Assembly: GCA_937942115.1 (NCBI GenBank)
Contig: CALDFY010000238.1
Location: 1-20,539, forward strand
Origin: an uncultured Anaerolineae bacterium
GTDB taxonomy: Bacteria > Chloroflexota > Anaerolineae > B4-G1 > DUEL01
Length of the DNA: 20,539 nucleotides
Reading direction: 5' to 3'
Shown here: positions 1 to 6,515 of the stretch, piece after piece
How positions within the stretch are numbered: position 1 is the stretch's first letter
Layout: each line of letters opens with the position of its first letter
Made by a program: the position numbers and the translations under genes
Notes under the pieces: generated by a model
Database searches by the model: none
Told to the model about the DNA's origin: nothing
What the model saw: only the letters and a program-made list of their open reading frames with translations

Positions 1-26
1 CGCCGCCCACAAACCCCACCATCTCT

Positions 27-64
27 CCCCCTCCCCACGCCGCGTAGCGGCGGTGGGGAGGGGG
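27..64. repeat. C/G-rich intergenic hairpin
   Basis: A polypyrimidine arm (27-43) is followed by a GTA loop and a polypurine arm (47-64). The arms pair along their length apart from one bulged G. Further C-rich and G-rich runs outside (from 22 and to about 77) could extend it. There is no T tract after it. It resembles the longer polypyrimidine hairpin at 20081-20168. I see no gene in 1-219 apart from this hairpin and the promoter at 146-174. Confidence 0.65.
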
Positions 65-145
65 TAAGGGGGAGGGGCAATCTGGCCGCAACGCTTGACC
101 GGTCGCAAATGTCTTCAGAAAATCAAGTTGCACATGACGTATTTC

Positions 146-174
146 TTGACTTTTGAGGCCAACTATCGGATAAT
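146..174 (+). promoter_or_regulatory. Sigma70-type promoter for the antitoxin gene
   Basis: TTGACT (146-151) and GATAAT (169-174) are separated by exactly 17 bases, close to the housekeeping consensus. The surrounding sequence is AT-rich compared with the rest of the window. Transcription would begin near 181, about 40 bases before the ATG at 220, which has AGGAG at 211-215. Because the toxin gene behind it is broken, this promoter probably now also reads into the acyl-CoA ligase at 532. Confidence 0.7.
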
Positions 175-219
175 GAAAACAACGAGAGGTGAGTCGGCCG
201 AAGTGGATAAAGGAGCACT

Positions 220-444
220 ATGGCGAGAACCGTTGGTGTAGTAGATAGAGAGGGCAACGTTCGCCTGTTGGAGCCCATCCGTGTACCGGCGCTGCGCCCG
301 ATGCTGGTCATCATTCTGGACGATGAGCCCCTTTTGAGCGTATCCGAGACGGCCTTGCTCAGTGAGCCCGCTCTGGCGGAGGACTGGAATCGCCCAGAAG
401 AGGATGAAGCATGGTCACACCTGCAGCGGGCGCCGTGGTCCTGA
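220..444 (+). CDS. Small antitoxin-like protein (partner of MazF/PemK toxin)
   Basis: A 74-residue protein. An N-terminal beta-rich segment (about 1-35, containing GVVDREGNVRLLEP) resembles small antitoxins found before MazF-type toxins, and an acidic tail contains AEDWNRPEEDEAW. That tail is of the type seen in Chloroflexota and cyanobacterial type II antitoxins, where the C-terminus usually contacts the toxin. The start is supported by AGGAG four bases upstream and a promoter at 146-174. The gene overlaps the start of the toxin remnant at 411 by 34 bases, the usual coupled layout. Since the toxin is truncated, the antitoxin is probably a leftover or acts on a toxin elsewhere. The family call is by pattern recognition only. 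Confidence 0.65.
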   Translation: MARTVGVVDREGNVRLLEPIRVPALRPMLVIILDDEPLLSVSETALLSEPALAEDWNRPEEDEAWSHLQRAPWS

Positions 445-494
445 TCCCCTTCCCATTTTCCGACTTATCGCAGGCGAAGTTGCGGCCAGCGGTT
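411..494 (+). pseudogene. Truncated MazF/PemK-family toxin remnant
   Basis: The first 28 codons read as the N-terminus of a MazF/PemK mRNA interferase: VVLIPFPFSDLSQAKLRPAV matches the family's opening beta strand and the conserved basic-proline segment. After codon 28 resemblance stops. The frame runs on into low-complexity sequence antisense-like to the ligase gene. Intact MazF toxins are about 110-120 residues, so some 80 residues, including most of the RNA-binding core, are missing. The break lies 37 bases before the ligase ATG at 532. A deletion that joined the toxin's 5' end to the region upstream of the ligase is the simplest explanation. Confidence 0.7.
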
Positions 495-531
495 GACTTA
501 TCTGCTATTCCCCCATCTCACCGGAGGCTCC

Positions 532-2592
532 ATGCACCGCATCTTCTACCCCCAGAGCATCGTCGTCATCGGCGTCTCGGAGAAACCCGACAACCTGGCC
601 CGCACCATCCTCCTCAACCTGCGCACCTTCGGCTACTCCGGTACCCTCTACGCTGTGGGACGGGAGCGCGGGGAGGTCTACGGCGTCCCCATCGTCCCCT
701 CGCTGGACGAGGTCCCCGACGGCCTGGACCTGGCCGTCATCCTGGTCCCTGCCCCCCTGGTCCCCGGCTTTATGGAAGCCTGCGGACGGAAGGGCATCCG
801 CCGCGTGGTCATTGAGTCCGGCGGCTTTTCCGAATTTTCGGAAGAGGGCCGTCGGCTGGAGGAACAACTCAAAGAAATCGCCCGCCGCTGGGACATCCGC
901 TTCGTGGGCCCCAACTGCATCAGCGTCATCAACCTGGACGCCGGGGTCTGCTTGCCCTTCGCCCCCATCGGCCGGGAGACGCTCCGCTTCGGCCCCGTCT
1001 CGGTGGTCGCCCAGAGCGGCGGCGTCTCTATCACCTACGCGGAGATGTTCTCCGCCGCCGGACTGGGCGTCAACAAGGTCGTCAGTATCGGCAACAAGGC
1101 CGACCTGGACGAGGCGGACTACCTGGCCTACCTGTTAGAGGACCCCGGCACCCGCATCGTCTGCCTCTACCTGGAGTCGGTGGACGACGGGCGGGGGCTG
1201 ATGGACCTGGCCCGCCGGTCGGCCAAACCCATCATCGTCCACAAGGCCAACCGGGGGAGTGCCAGCCAGAACATCGCCCGCTCCCACACGGCGGCGCTGG
1301 CCAACGACGACCGCATCGTCAGCGCGGCCTTCCGCCAGGCGGGCATCCTGCGCGCCGACTCCTTCGGGGACGCGGTCGCTATGGCCCAGGGGCTGACGCT
1401 CCCGCCCGTCCGGGGAGACAACCTCGTCGTCATCTCCCGCTCCGGGGGCCACGCCGTCATCGCTGCCGACTTTGTGGAAAAGTACGGGTTCCGCCTGGCC
1501 CCGCTGCCGGAGGATTTCGTCGGCGCGGTCCGGGCCCTCTTCCGCGCCGACGTCATCGCGCCGACCAACCCCCTGGACCTGGGCGTTATCTTTGACTTTG
1601 ACCTCTACGCCCGCATCGTGGAGCATGCCCTGCGGATGATCCGGCCGGACGCGGTGCTGCTCATCAACACCTACAGCCGGACCGAGACGGAGGGGGCTCA
1701 CCGACTGGCGCAGCAGGTGGACCGCATCGTCCGGGAGACGGGGATGCCGGTGGCCCTCTGCGCCTACGGGGAGGGCGGCGTCGCGCGCGAATTGATCGGG
1801 CAGGTCTCCATCCCTGTCTTCCTGGATATGGAACAGGCCGTGCGCGCCCTGGCGGCCTCGCGGGACTGGCACCGCCGCCGGGCCCAACCGGCGGTGGCCG
1901 GGAATTCCCCGCCGCCGTCCCGACCGGCCCGTCCTCTGCCCCTGGAAGCCCCGGACGGCGCGCTGGCCCTCTGTCGGGAGTACGGCATCCCGGTGGCCCC
2001 CTGGGCGGTGGCCAAAGACCCCGACGGGGCGGCGGAGGCGGCGGACGCGCTGGGCTACCCGGTCGTCCTCAAGGCCCTCTCCGCGCGCGTCGTGCACAAA
2101 TCGGACGTGGGCGGGGTGGCCCTGGGCCTGCCGGACCGGGAGGCCGTCCGGCGGGAGGCGGAGGCAATGCGGGCGCGGGTCCGGGCGCGCGTGCCGGAGG
2201 CGGACGACCTGCGCTTCCTGGTCCAGCGGATGATAGAGGGCGGCGTGGAGGTCATCCTGGGCGGCAAGCAGGACCCTGCTTTCGGGCCGGTGATGATGTT
2301 CGGCCTGGGCGGGGTCTTCGTGGAAGTCTTCGGGGACGTCTCCTTCCGGGTGGCGCCGCTGTCCCGCGCCGACGCGGAGGAGATGATAGAGGAAATCCGG
2401 GGGAAGGCCCTGCTGCAGGGCGCGCGCGGCCGTCCCCCGGCGGACCGGGAGGCGCTGGTGGAGGCGGCCCTGGCCTTCTCCCGCCTGCTGGTGGAGAACC
2501 CATCTCTGGCGGAGATAGAGATCAACCCCCTGCTGGCCCTGCCCCGGGGCGTCGTGGCAGTGGACGCCCGATGGGTAGTGGACCACCGATGA
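532..2592 (+). CDS. Acetate/acyl-CoA ligase (ADP-forming), fused alpha-beta
   Basis: A 686-residue single-chain NDP-forming acyl-CoA synthetase. It interconverts acyl-CoA, ADP and phosphate with acid, ATP and CoA, usually giving ATP at the end of fermentation. An N-terminal CoA-binding Rossmann domain (about 1-130, IVVIGVSEKP) is followed by succinyl-CoA-ligase-like domains. RSHTAAL carries the presumed phospho-histidine H252. A C-terminal ATP-grasp domain starts near residue 475, with K514 in VVLKALS, HKSDVGGV and the metal-binding EIEINPL. Length matches fused members (about 690-720). ATG 532 has GGAGG four bases before it; the frame is open further up to TTG 493 but those codons belong to the toxin remnant and ribosome-binding site. 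The next gene starts 21 bases after the stop. The acyl substrate (acetate, propionate or longer) cannot be told from sequence. Confidence 0.9.
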   Translation: MHRIFYPQSIVVIGVSEKPDNLARTILLNLRTFGYSGTLYAVGRERGEVYGVPIVPSLDEVPDGLDLAVILVPAPLVPGFMEACGRKGIRRVVIESGGFSEFSEEGRRLEEQLKEIARRWDIRFVGPNCISVINLDAGVCLPFAPIGRETLRFGPVSVVAQSGGVSITYAEMFSAAGLGVNKVVSIGNKADLDEADYLAYLLEDPGTRIVCLYLESVDDGRGLMDLARRSAKPIIVHKANRGSASQNIARSHTAALANDDRIVSAAFRQAGILRADSFGDAVAMAQGLTLPPVRGDNLVVISRSGGHAVIAADFVEKYGFRLAPLPEDFVGAVRALFRADVIAPTNPLDLGVIFDFDLYARIVEHALRMIRPDAVLLINTYSRTETEGAHRLAQQVDRIVRETGMPVALCAYGEGGVARELIGQVSIPVFLDMEQAVRALAASRDWHRRRAQPAVAGNSPPPSRPARPLPLEAPDGALALCREYGIPVAPWAVAKDPDGAAEAADALGYPVVLKALSARVVHKSDVGGVALGLPDREAVRREAEAMRARVRARVPEADDLRFLVQRMIEGGVEVILGGKQDPAFGPVMMFGLGGVFVEVFGDVSFRVAPLSRADAEEMIEEIRGKALLQGARGRPPADREALVEAALAFSRLLVENPSLAEIEINPLLALPRGVVAVDARWVVDHR

Positions 2593-2613
2593 GAACACAC
2601 CGGTGTATCGGCT

Positions 2614-4146
2614 ATGAAGGGCATTAGGGCGATCATTGGCTGGCTGGCGTGGATGTCGCTCCTTGGGGCGCAGGCCCTCGGCCTGTGTTCCTGCGCCGCC
2701 CCGTCGCCGACGGCGGAGACCCCACCCCCTCCGCTCCCCACCGCTACCATGCTCCCCGGCCCTATCCGCTCCCCCGCCGTCGCCGGGTCGTGGTATCCCG
2801 GAAACGGAGAAGAACTGGCGCGGGTCGTTGACGGGATGCTGGATGCCGAGGGGCCGGTGGACGGCGCGCCGGTCGCCCTCGTCGTCCCCCACGCCGGATA
2901 CGTCTTCTCCGGGCCGGTGGCGGCGGCGGGCTTCCGCCAACTGCGCAACGGCGAGTACGACGTCGCCGTCCTCATCGCCTCCGACCATCAGGCCCCCCTC
3001 TCCCGTCCAATCTCCGTCTGGGCGGAGGGGGCATGGGTGACCCCGCTGGGGCTGATCCCGGTGGACACCGACCTGGCCCAGGCCCTGGTCCGGGCCGACC
3101 CCCGCATCACCGCCGACGTTGCGACCCACCAGGGGGAGCACCCCATAGAGATAGAACTCCCGTTCCTCCAGCGGGTCTGCCCCCACTGCCGCATCGTCCC
3201 CATCCTGATGGGTGCCGACGATGAGGAGACGGTGCAGGTCCTGGCGGACGCGCTGCTGGATGCTCTGCCGGGCCGGAAGGCCGTCGTCATCGCCTCCTCC
3301 GACCTCTCCCACTACCCCTCCCGGGAGGACGCTTTGCAAGTGGATGGGGCGACCCTGGCCGCGATAGAGACGGGAGACCCGGACCGGGTGCGGGAGACGG
3401 TCGCGGCGACAATGCGGCGGGGCATCCCGGGCCTGGTCACCTGCGCCTGTGGGGAGGGGCCGATCCGGGTGGCGATGCGCGTGGCCGCCGGACTGGGGGC
3501 GGATACCGTCTCCGTCCTCCGCTACGCCAACTCCGCCGATTCCCCCTACGGCGACCCCCGGCAGGTGGTGGGCTACGGGGCGGTGATGTTCTGGCGCTAC
3601 ACCCCGCCCGACCTGACCCCGGCGCGGCGGGAGGCGCTGCTGGCGCTGGCCCGCCGGACGCTGGATTCCTACCTGACCGACGGCACCCTCCCACCCTACG
3701 AGACCGACGACCCGCACCTGCGGCGGCTGTCGGGGGCCTTTGTCACCCTTCGGGAGGACGGGGAGTTGCGGGGGTGCATCGGACGCCTCCGGGCCGACAC
3801 CCCTCTCTATCGGGTGGTGCAGGAGATGGCTGTCGCTGCCGCCACCGAAGACCCCCGCTTCCCGCCCCTGACGCGAGAGGAACTGGCGCGGGTCCGCCTG
3901 GAGATTTCCGTCCTCTCCCCCTTCCGCCGCCTGACCGACCCGACGCAGGTGGAAGTGGGGACGCATGGCCTGCTCATCATCCAGGGGGGCCAGCAGGGGC
4001 TCCTGCTCCCGCAGGTCGCGGTGGAGGAGGGGTGGGACCGGGAGGCGTTTCTGGAGGGGGTGTGCCGCAAAGCGGGCCTGCCGGAGGGTTGCTGGCGGGA
4101 GGGCGCGGCCCTCTACGCCTTCACGGCAGTGGTGTTTGGGGAGTGA
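2614..4146 (+). CDS. MEMO1-AMMECR1 fusion lipoprotein (AmmeMemoRadiSam proteins B and A)
   Basis: A 510-residue fusion. Residues 1-27 form a lipoprotein signal (hydrophobic run, then LCSC, with C27 as likely lipidated residue), followed by a Pro/Thr-rich linker. Residues about 50-330 are a MEMO1-type domain: H93 in HAGYVFSG, H125 in SDHQAP and C279 in CACGEGPI match the histidine, histidine and cysteine that bind metal in MEMO1. Residues about 333-510 are an AMMECR1 domain with its LRGCIG signature (C388). Family members usually occur as separate or fused genes beside a radical SAM gene; that COG1180-type partner is not in the window. Biochemical role is unknown. No clear Shine-Dalgarno precedes ATG 2614; it lies 21 bases after the ligase stop, suggesting cotranscription. 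A perfect hairpin follows. Confidence 0.85.
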   Translation: MKGIRAIIGWLAWMSLLGAQALGLCSCAAPSPTAETPPPPLPTATMLPGPIRSPAVAGSWYPGNGEELARVVDGMLDAEGPVDGAPVALVVPHAGYVFSGPVAAAGFRQLRNGEYDVAVLIASDHQAPLSRPISVWAEGAWVTPLGLIPVDTDLAQALVRADPRITADVATHQGEHPIEIELPFLQRVCPHCRIVPILMGADDEETVQVLADALLDALPGRKAVVIASSDLSHYPSREDALQVDGATLAAIETGDPDRVRETVAATMRRGIPGLVTCACGEGPIRVAMRVAAGLGADTVSVLRYANSADSPYGDPRQVVGYGAVMFWRYTPPDLTPARREALLALARRTLDSYLTDGTLPPYETDDPHLRRLSGAFVTLREDGELRGCIGRLRADTPLYRVVQEMAVAAATEDPRFPPLTREELARVRLEISVLSPFRRLTDPTQVEVGTHGLLIIQGGQQGLLLPQVAVEEGWDREAFLEGVCRKAGLPEGCWREGAALYAFTAVVFGE

Positions 4147-4147
4147 C

Positions 4148-4186
4148 GGTTTTGCGGCGGCGGCCGCAGGCCGCCGCCGCAAAACC
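4148..4186. repeat. Perfect 18-bp hairpin, T tract 5' and A tract 3'
   Basis: Arms 4148-4165 and 4169-4186 are exact reverse complements around a GCA loop. Each arm has a GCGGCGG core, with TTTT on the 5' side and AAAA on the 3' side, the opposite order to an intrinsic terminator on either strand. It begins two bases after the stop of the preceding gene. Related hairpins lie at 7317-7351 and 9688-9722. Confidence 0.85.
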
Positions 4187-4199
4187 TTACCGCTTGCAT

Positions 4200-4228
4200 T
4201 TGCCTGTTTCATTGCTCAATGCTAAAAT
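4200..4228 (+). promoter_or_regulatory. Promoter for the aminotransferase leader transcript
   Basis: TTGCCT (4200-4205) and TAAAAT (4223-4228) are 17 bases apart. The -10 is preceded by TGC, making an extended -10 (TGCTAAAAT). The same nine bases occur at 6469-6477 before the activase gene, and PadR's -10 has the form TGGTACAAT. Transcription should start near 4235, leaving a leader of about 190 bases before the aminotransferase. Confidence 0.6.
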
Positions 4229-4264
4229 ATGAGAGGAGTGAGGCGGAATCGTACATTTCGGGAC

Positions 4265-4372
4265 ATGGCGAGCAACCTTCACCACAAGGGGTGTTTCGGG
4301 TTGTGCCTGCTTTTGGGGTGCCTGATGATGGGCTTACCCCTTCTGGACGGCTACCCAGCGCCGGGTGACTGA
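4265..4372 (+). CDS. Candidate leucine-rich leader peptide
   Basis: A 35-codon ORF lies wholly in the leader between the promoter at 4200-4228 and the aminotransferase. Nine of 35 codons are leucine, clustered in CLLLGCLMMGLPLL, with three cysteines. Its TGA stop (4370-4372) falls in the loop of the terminator hairpin at 4358-4385. This arrangement suggests translation-controlled transcription termination. Against it, no good Shine-Dalgarno lies just upstream (only GGG at 4260-4262), and a short hydrophobic ORF can arise by chance. Confidence 0.35.
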   Translation: MASNLHHKGCFGLCLLLGCLMMGLPLLDGYPAPGD

Positions 4373-4392
4373 GGTTACCCGGCGCTTATTTT
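4358..4392 (+). terminator. Intrinsic terminator in the aminotransferase leader (possible attenuator)
   Basis: Arms 4358-4369 and 4374-4385 pair over 12 bp with one G-T pair and a TGAG loop, followed by TTATTTT. It stands 33 bases before the aminotransferase ribosome-binding region and downstream of the promoter at 4200-4228, so it would stop transcription before the gene unless relieved. Upstream pieces offer competing pairings: GGGGT at 4316-4320 with ACCCC at 4336-4340, or with the ACCC at 4353-4356. Confidence 0.65.
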
Positions 4393-4425
4393 CTCCAACC
4401 CTCATTCCACTTAGGAGGTGACCCG

Positions 4426-5670
4426 ATGAATCTCAACTTCAGTTTAGACCGAGAGATTCCCGTGCTGGATTGGACGCCCTATCTGGCGAGCCGGGCCCGA
4501 ACGATGAAAAGTTCGGCCATCCGGGAACTGCTGAAACTGACCGAACAGCCCGACGTCATCTCCTTTGCCGGAGGACTGCCGGCGCCGGAGTTCTTCCCGC
4601 TGCGGGAGATTGAAGAGGCCTGCCGCTACGTGGTCCAGAACGAGGGCGCCCGCGCGCTCCAGTACAGTTCTACGGAGGGGTATCTCCCCCTGCGGGAATG
4701 GCTGGCGACCAGCATGCACAAATACGGCGTCCCCGCCGTCCCCAACAACGTCCTCATCACCGCCGGGTCCCAGCAGGGATTGGACCTCATCGGCAAAGTC
4801 TTTCTGGAGCCGGGGGACTACGTCATCACCGAACGGCCTACGTATCTGGGGGCCATCCAGGCCTGGAACGCCTATGGCGCCCGTTACCGCACCGTCTCTC
4901 TGGATGATGACGGCATGGTGGTAGACGAGATAGAGGAGGCGTACCGGGATGTGGTCAAGGAGACGGGCCGTCCGCCCAAATTCATCTACGTCCTCCCCAA
5001 CTTCCACAACCCGGCGGGGGTCACCCTCTCCCTGGAACGACGGGAGAAACTGGCCGAAATCGCCACTCGCCTGAACCTCCCCATTGTGGAGGATGACCCC
5101 TACGGTCAGTTGCGCTTTGAGGGGGAGGACCTGCCGCCCATCTGCACTTTCGTGCCGGAACGGGTCATCTACATGAGCACCTTCTCCAAGACCCTGACGC
5201 CGGGGCTGCGCCTGGGCTGGATCGTCTGCCCGGAGGCGCTGATGCGGCAGTTCGTCATGGCCAAGCAGGGCTCCGACCTCCACACCGGCACCTTCGTCCA
5301 GTACATCGCCAACGACATCTGCCAGCGGGGCTTCCTCAAGCCCCACGCGCAGCGGCTGCGGCGGGCCTACAAAGAGCGCCGGGATACCATGCTGGACGCG
5401 CTGGCGGAATTCTGGCCCGACGGGTGTTGCTGGACCCGTCCCCAGGGCGGGCTGTTCCTCTGGGCCCGGGTGCCGGATTCCATCCACACGACCGAGTTCC
5501 TGCGCCGCGCGCTGGAGGAGAAGGTCGCCTACGTCCCCGGGGAGAACTTCTACCCCAACGGCGACGGCGGTTTCAACGCCATGCGCCTCAACTTCTCCTA
5601 CTCCCCGCCGGAGCAGATTGTGGAGGGCATCCGGCGGCTGGGGAACGCGCTGAAGAAGGCGCTCTCGTAA
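4426..5670 (+). CDS. PLP-dependent class I/II aminotransferase (LysN/2-aminoadipate type)
   Basis: A 414-residue fold-type I aminotransferase. ISFAGGLPAPEFFP near the N-terminus and the NFHNPAG motif are typical of the LysN/MocR-like branch that includes Thermus 2-aminoadipate aminotransferase and broad-range aromatic or branched-chain enzymes. EDDPYGQL carries the PLP-ring aspartate. STFSKTLTPGLRLGW carries the Schiff-base lysine K255. Length fits a full enzyme without the MocR DNA-binding domain. Start ATG 4426 has AGGAGGTG five bases upstream. The long leader with promoter and terminator (4200-4392) implies regulated, monocistronic expression. Exact amino-acid substrate is not readable; a leucine-rich leader ORF hints at branched-chain amino acids if it is genuine. 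Confidence 0.88.
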   Translation: MNLNFSLDREIPVLDWTPYLASRARTMKSSAIRELLKLTEQPDVISFAGGLPAPEFFPLREIEEACRYVVQNEGARALQYSSTEGYLPLREWLATSMHKYGVPAVPNNVLITAGSQQGLDLIGKVFLEPGDYVITERPTYLGAIQAWNAYGARYRTVSLDDDGMVVDEIEEAYRDVVKETGRPPKFIYVLPNFHNPAGVTLSLERREKLAEIATRLNLPIVEDDPYGQLRFEGEDLPPICTFVPERVIYMSTFSKTLTPGLRLGWIVCPEALMRQFVMAKQGSDLHTGTFVQYIANDICQRGFLKPHAQRLRRAYKERRDTMLDALAEFWPDGCCWTRPQGGLFLWARVPDSIHTTEFLRRALEEKVAYVPGENFYPNGDGGFNAMRLNFSYSPPEQIVEGIRRLGNALKKALS

Positions 5671-5731
5671 AGTCGCCCTTCAGGAGCCGGCGGGGTCTGG
5701 GGCCGCTTGGCTGCCCCGGGCCCCGCTTCCC

Positions 5732-5764
5732 GGATGCCGGGCACTTCAGAAGCGCCCGGCATCC
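5732..5764. repeat. GCCGGGC hairpin with ACTTC-AGAAG centre
   Basis: Arms 5732-5742 and 5754-5764 are exact 11-bp reverse complements. The centre reads CACTTCAGAAGCG, which matches the CACTTTCTGAAGTG centre of the perfect hairpin at 12216-12249, so the two look like divergent copies of one element. Confidence 0.7.
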
Positions 5765-6033
5765 GGTCTGTCTGAACTGACGGGACTCCCGCAGTTTGTC
5801 CTGCAGCGCAGGCCACCAGGCCTGTATCGGCAGGGTTTGCCTCTGCCCCATATGGGGCGATCAGAAAGGTCGCCCCTCCAACATCCCATTTTCGGCTGGA
5901 TTTGACCGCCCCCTCTCCTGCCGCCCCGGGCGCCGATTGGAAATGAAATCGGCCTTCCCTGGGCACTCTCGTGCCGGGCGTCAACCTTCGTCGACGCTTC
6001 AGGGTCTTTCTTTGTGCCTTTGTGTCTCCGCGT

Positions 6034-6104
6034 GAGAAAAAGTCAGTGCCATTGGGCTAACAGCCTGCGCCACGGTGGCGCAGGCCGCCAGGGCCTGTAT
6101 CCGC
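6034..6104. repeat. Composite repeat: GCCATTGG, CTAACAGCCTGCGC and GCGCAGGCC modules
   Basis: Three modules stand in a row. AGAAAAAGTCAGTGCCATTGG recurs with three changes at about 12364-12384. GGCTAACAGCCTGCGC recurs three times in 12278-12362. GCGCAGGCCGCCAGG recurs at about 12254 and, as GCACAGGCCGCCAGG, at about 12322. GCCTGCGCCAC pairs with GTGGCGCAGGC around one base, forming an 11-bp stem at 6063-6085. Confidence 0.7.
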
Positions 6105-6160
6105 TATTCCCAGGAGAAGCGCATAACTCCTGCAAACCCAAACCTCAGGAGGCGATTTCG

Positions 6161-6433
6161 GTGTTCTGGAAGGCATTTCTCTCTACATTCGGTCTGCTGA
6201 TGCTGGCGGAACTGGGCGATAAGACTCAACTGGCCGTCATCGCACAGGTGTGCAAGTTCAGCCAACCCTGGGCCGTTTTCCTGGGGGCGACTCTGGCGCT
6301 GGCGGCCGTGACCGCGCTGGGCGTGGTCGTCGGGCAGGCCCTCACCAACCTTATCCCGGAGGGGATTCTGCGCAAAGTCGCCGCCGCCGCCTTCGTGGTC
6401 ATGGGGGTCCTGATGTGGGTGGAAGTGCTGTAA
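6161..6433 (+). CDS. Single-domain GDT1/TMEM165 (UPF0016) family membrane protein
   Basis: A 90-residue protein with about three transmembrane segments and the family signature AELGDKTQ (E17, D20, K21, T22), which lines the cation path in this Mn2+/Ca2+ exporter family. Many bacterial members carry one copy of the domain and work as homo- or heterodimers, so half length is normal. I chose GTG 6161 because AGGAGG (6147-6152) lies eight bases upstream and the family N-terminus (FWKAFLSTFGLLMLAELGDK) begins here; earlier in-frame codons are repeat sequence. No second copy is seen nearby. The gene sits between a regulated aminotransferase and the activase, with no clear functional tie. Confidence 0.85.
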   Translation: MFWKAFLSTFGLLMLAELGDKTQLAVIAQVCKFSQPWAVFLGATLALAAVTALGVVVGQALTNLIPEGILRKVAAAAFVVMGVLMWVEVL

Positions 6434-6468
6434 GTCCGGCCCCCTGGCCTCCCCTTGCGGCCCTTTTG

Positions 6469-6477
6469 TGCTAAAAT
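6469..6477 (+). promoter_or_regulatory. Extended -10 promoter element before the activase gene
   Basis: TGCTAAAAT is identical to the extended -10 at 4220-4228. No good -35 is found 17 bases upstream, as is common for extended -10 promoters. Transcription would start near 6484, about 30 bases before ATG 6516. The overlap of this short motif in two places supports it, but it could be chance. Confidence 0.45.
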
Positions 6478-6515
6478 AGTTAGCGGCCGATAACCCTCTC
6501 CGCTGTCCCAATGCC

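Larger units (their letters stand above)
5671..6160. other. Gene-free gap made of dispersed palindromic repeats
   Basis: I find no convincing gene in these 490 bases. Contents include a GCCCGGCAT hairpin at 5732-5764, a GCGCAGGCC module at 5806-5830, a GGGGCGA/TCGCCCC hairpin at about 5855-5877, a GCGTCAAC/GTCGACGC palindrome at about 5978-5997, and the composite at 6034-6104. All have relatives near 12200 or 20200. A coding frame upstream of the GDT1 gene runs through this repeat material and is not credible as protein. I see no match to the yybP-ykoY manganese riboswitch. Confidence 0.7.

Noticed and set aside
493..531. TTG 493 as start of the ADP-forming ligase
   Set aside because: The added 13 residues cover the ribosome-binding site itself and toxin-remnant DNA; ATG 532 has GGAGG at the right distance and begins the family sequence.
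4148..4186. Intrinsic terminator (likewise 7317-7351 and 9688-9722)
   Set aside because: The T run precedes the stem and the A run follows it on both strands, so no U tract would follow the RNA hairpin.
1135..4212. A 1025-codon open frame on the - strand across the ligase and MEMO/AMMECR1 genes
   Set aside because: It is antisense to two well-supported genes with clear motifs; such long frames arise from the GC-rich third codon positions. Its composition is Arg/Gly/His-rich with no recognisable domain.
6014..6160. Longer N-terminus for the GDT1-family protein
   Set aside because: These codons are dispersed-repeat sequence shared with 12254-12384; GTG 6161 has AGGAGG and starts the family homology.
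5840..6160. yybP-ykoY manganese riboswitch before the GDT1 gene
   Set aside because: Expected because the family is often controlled this way, but I could not find its conserved loops; the region is palindromic repeats.
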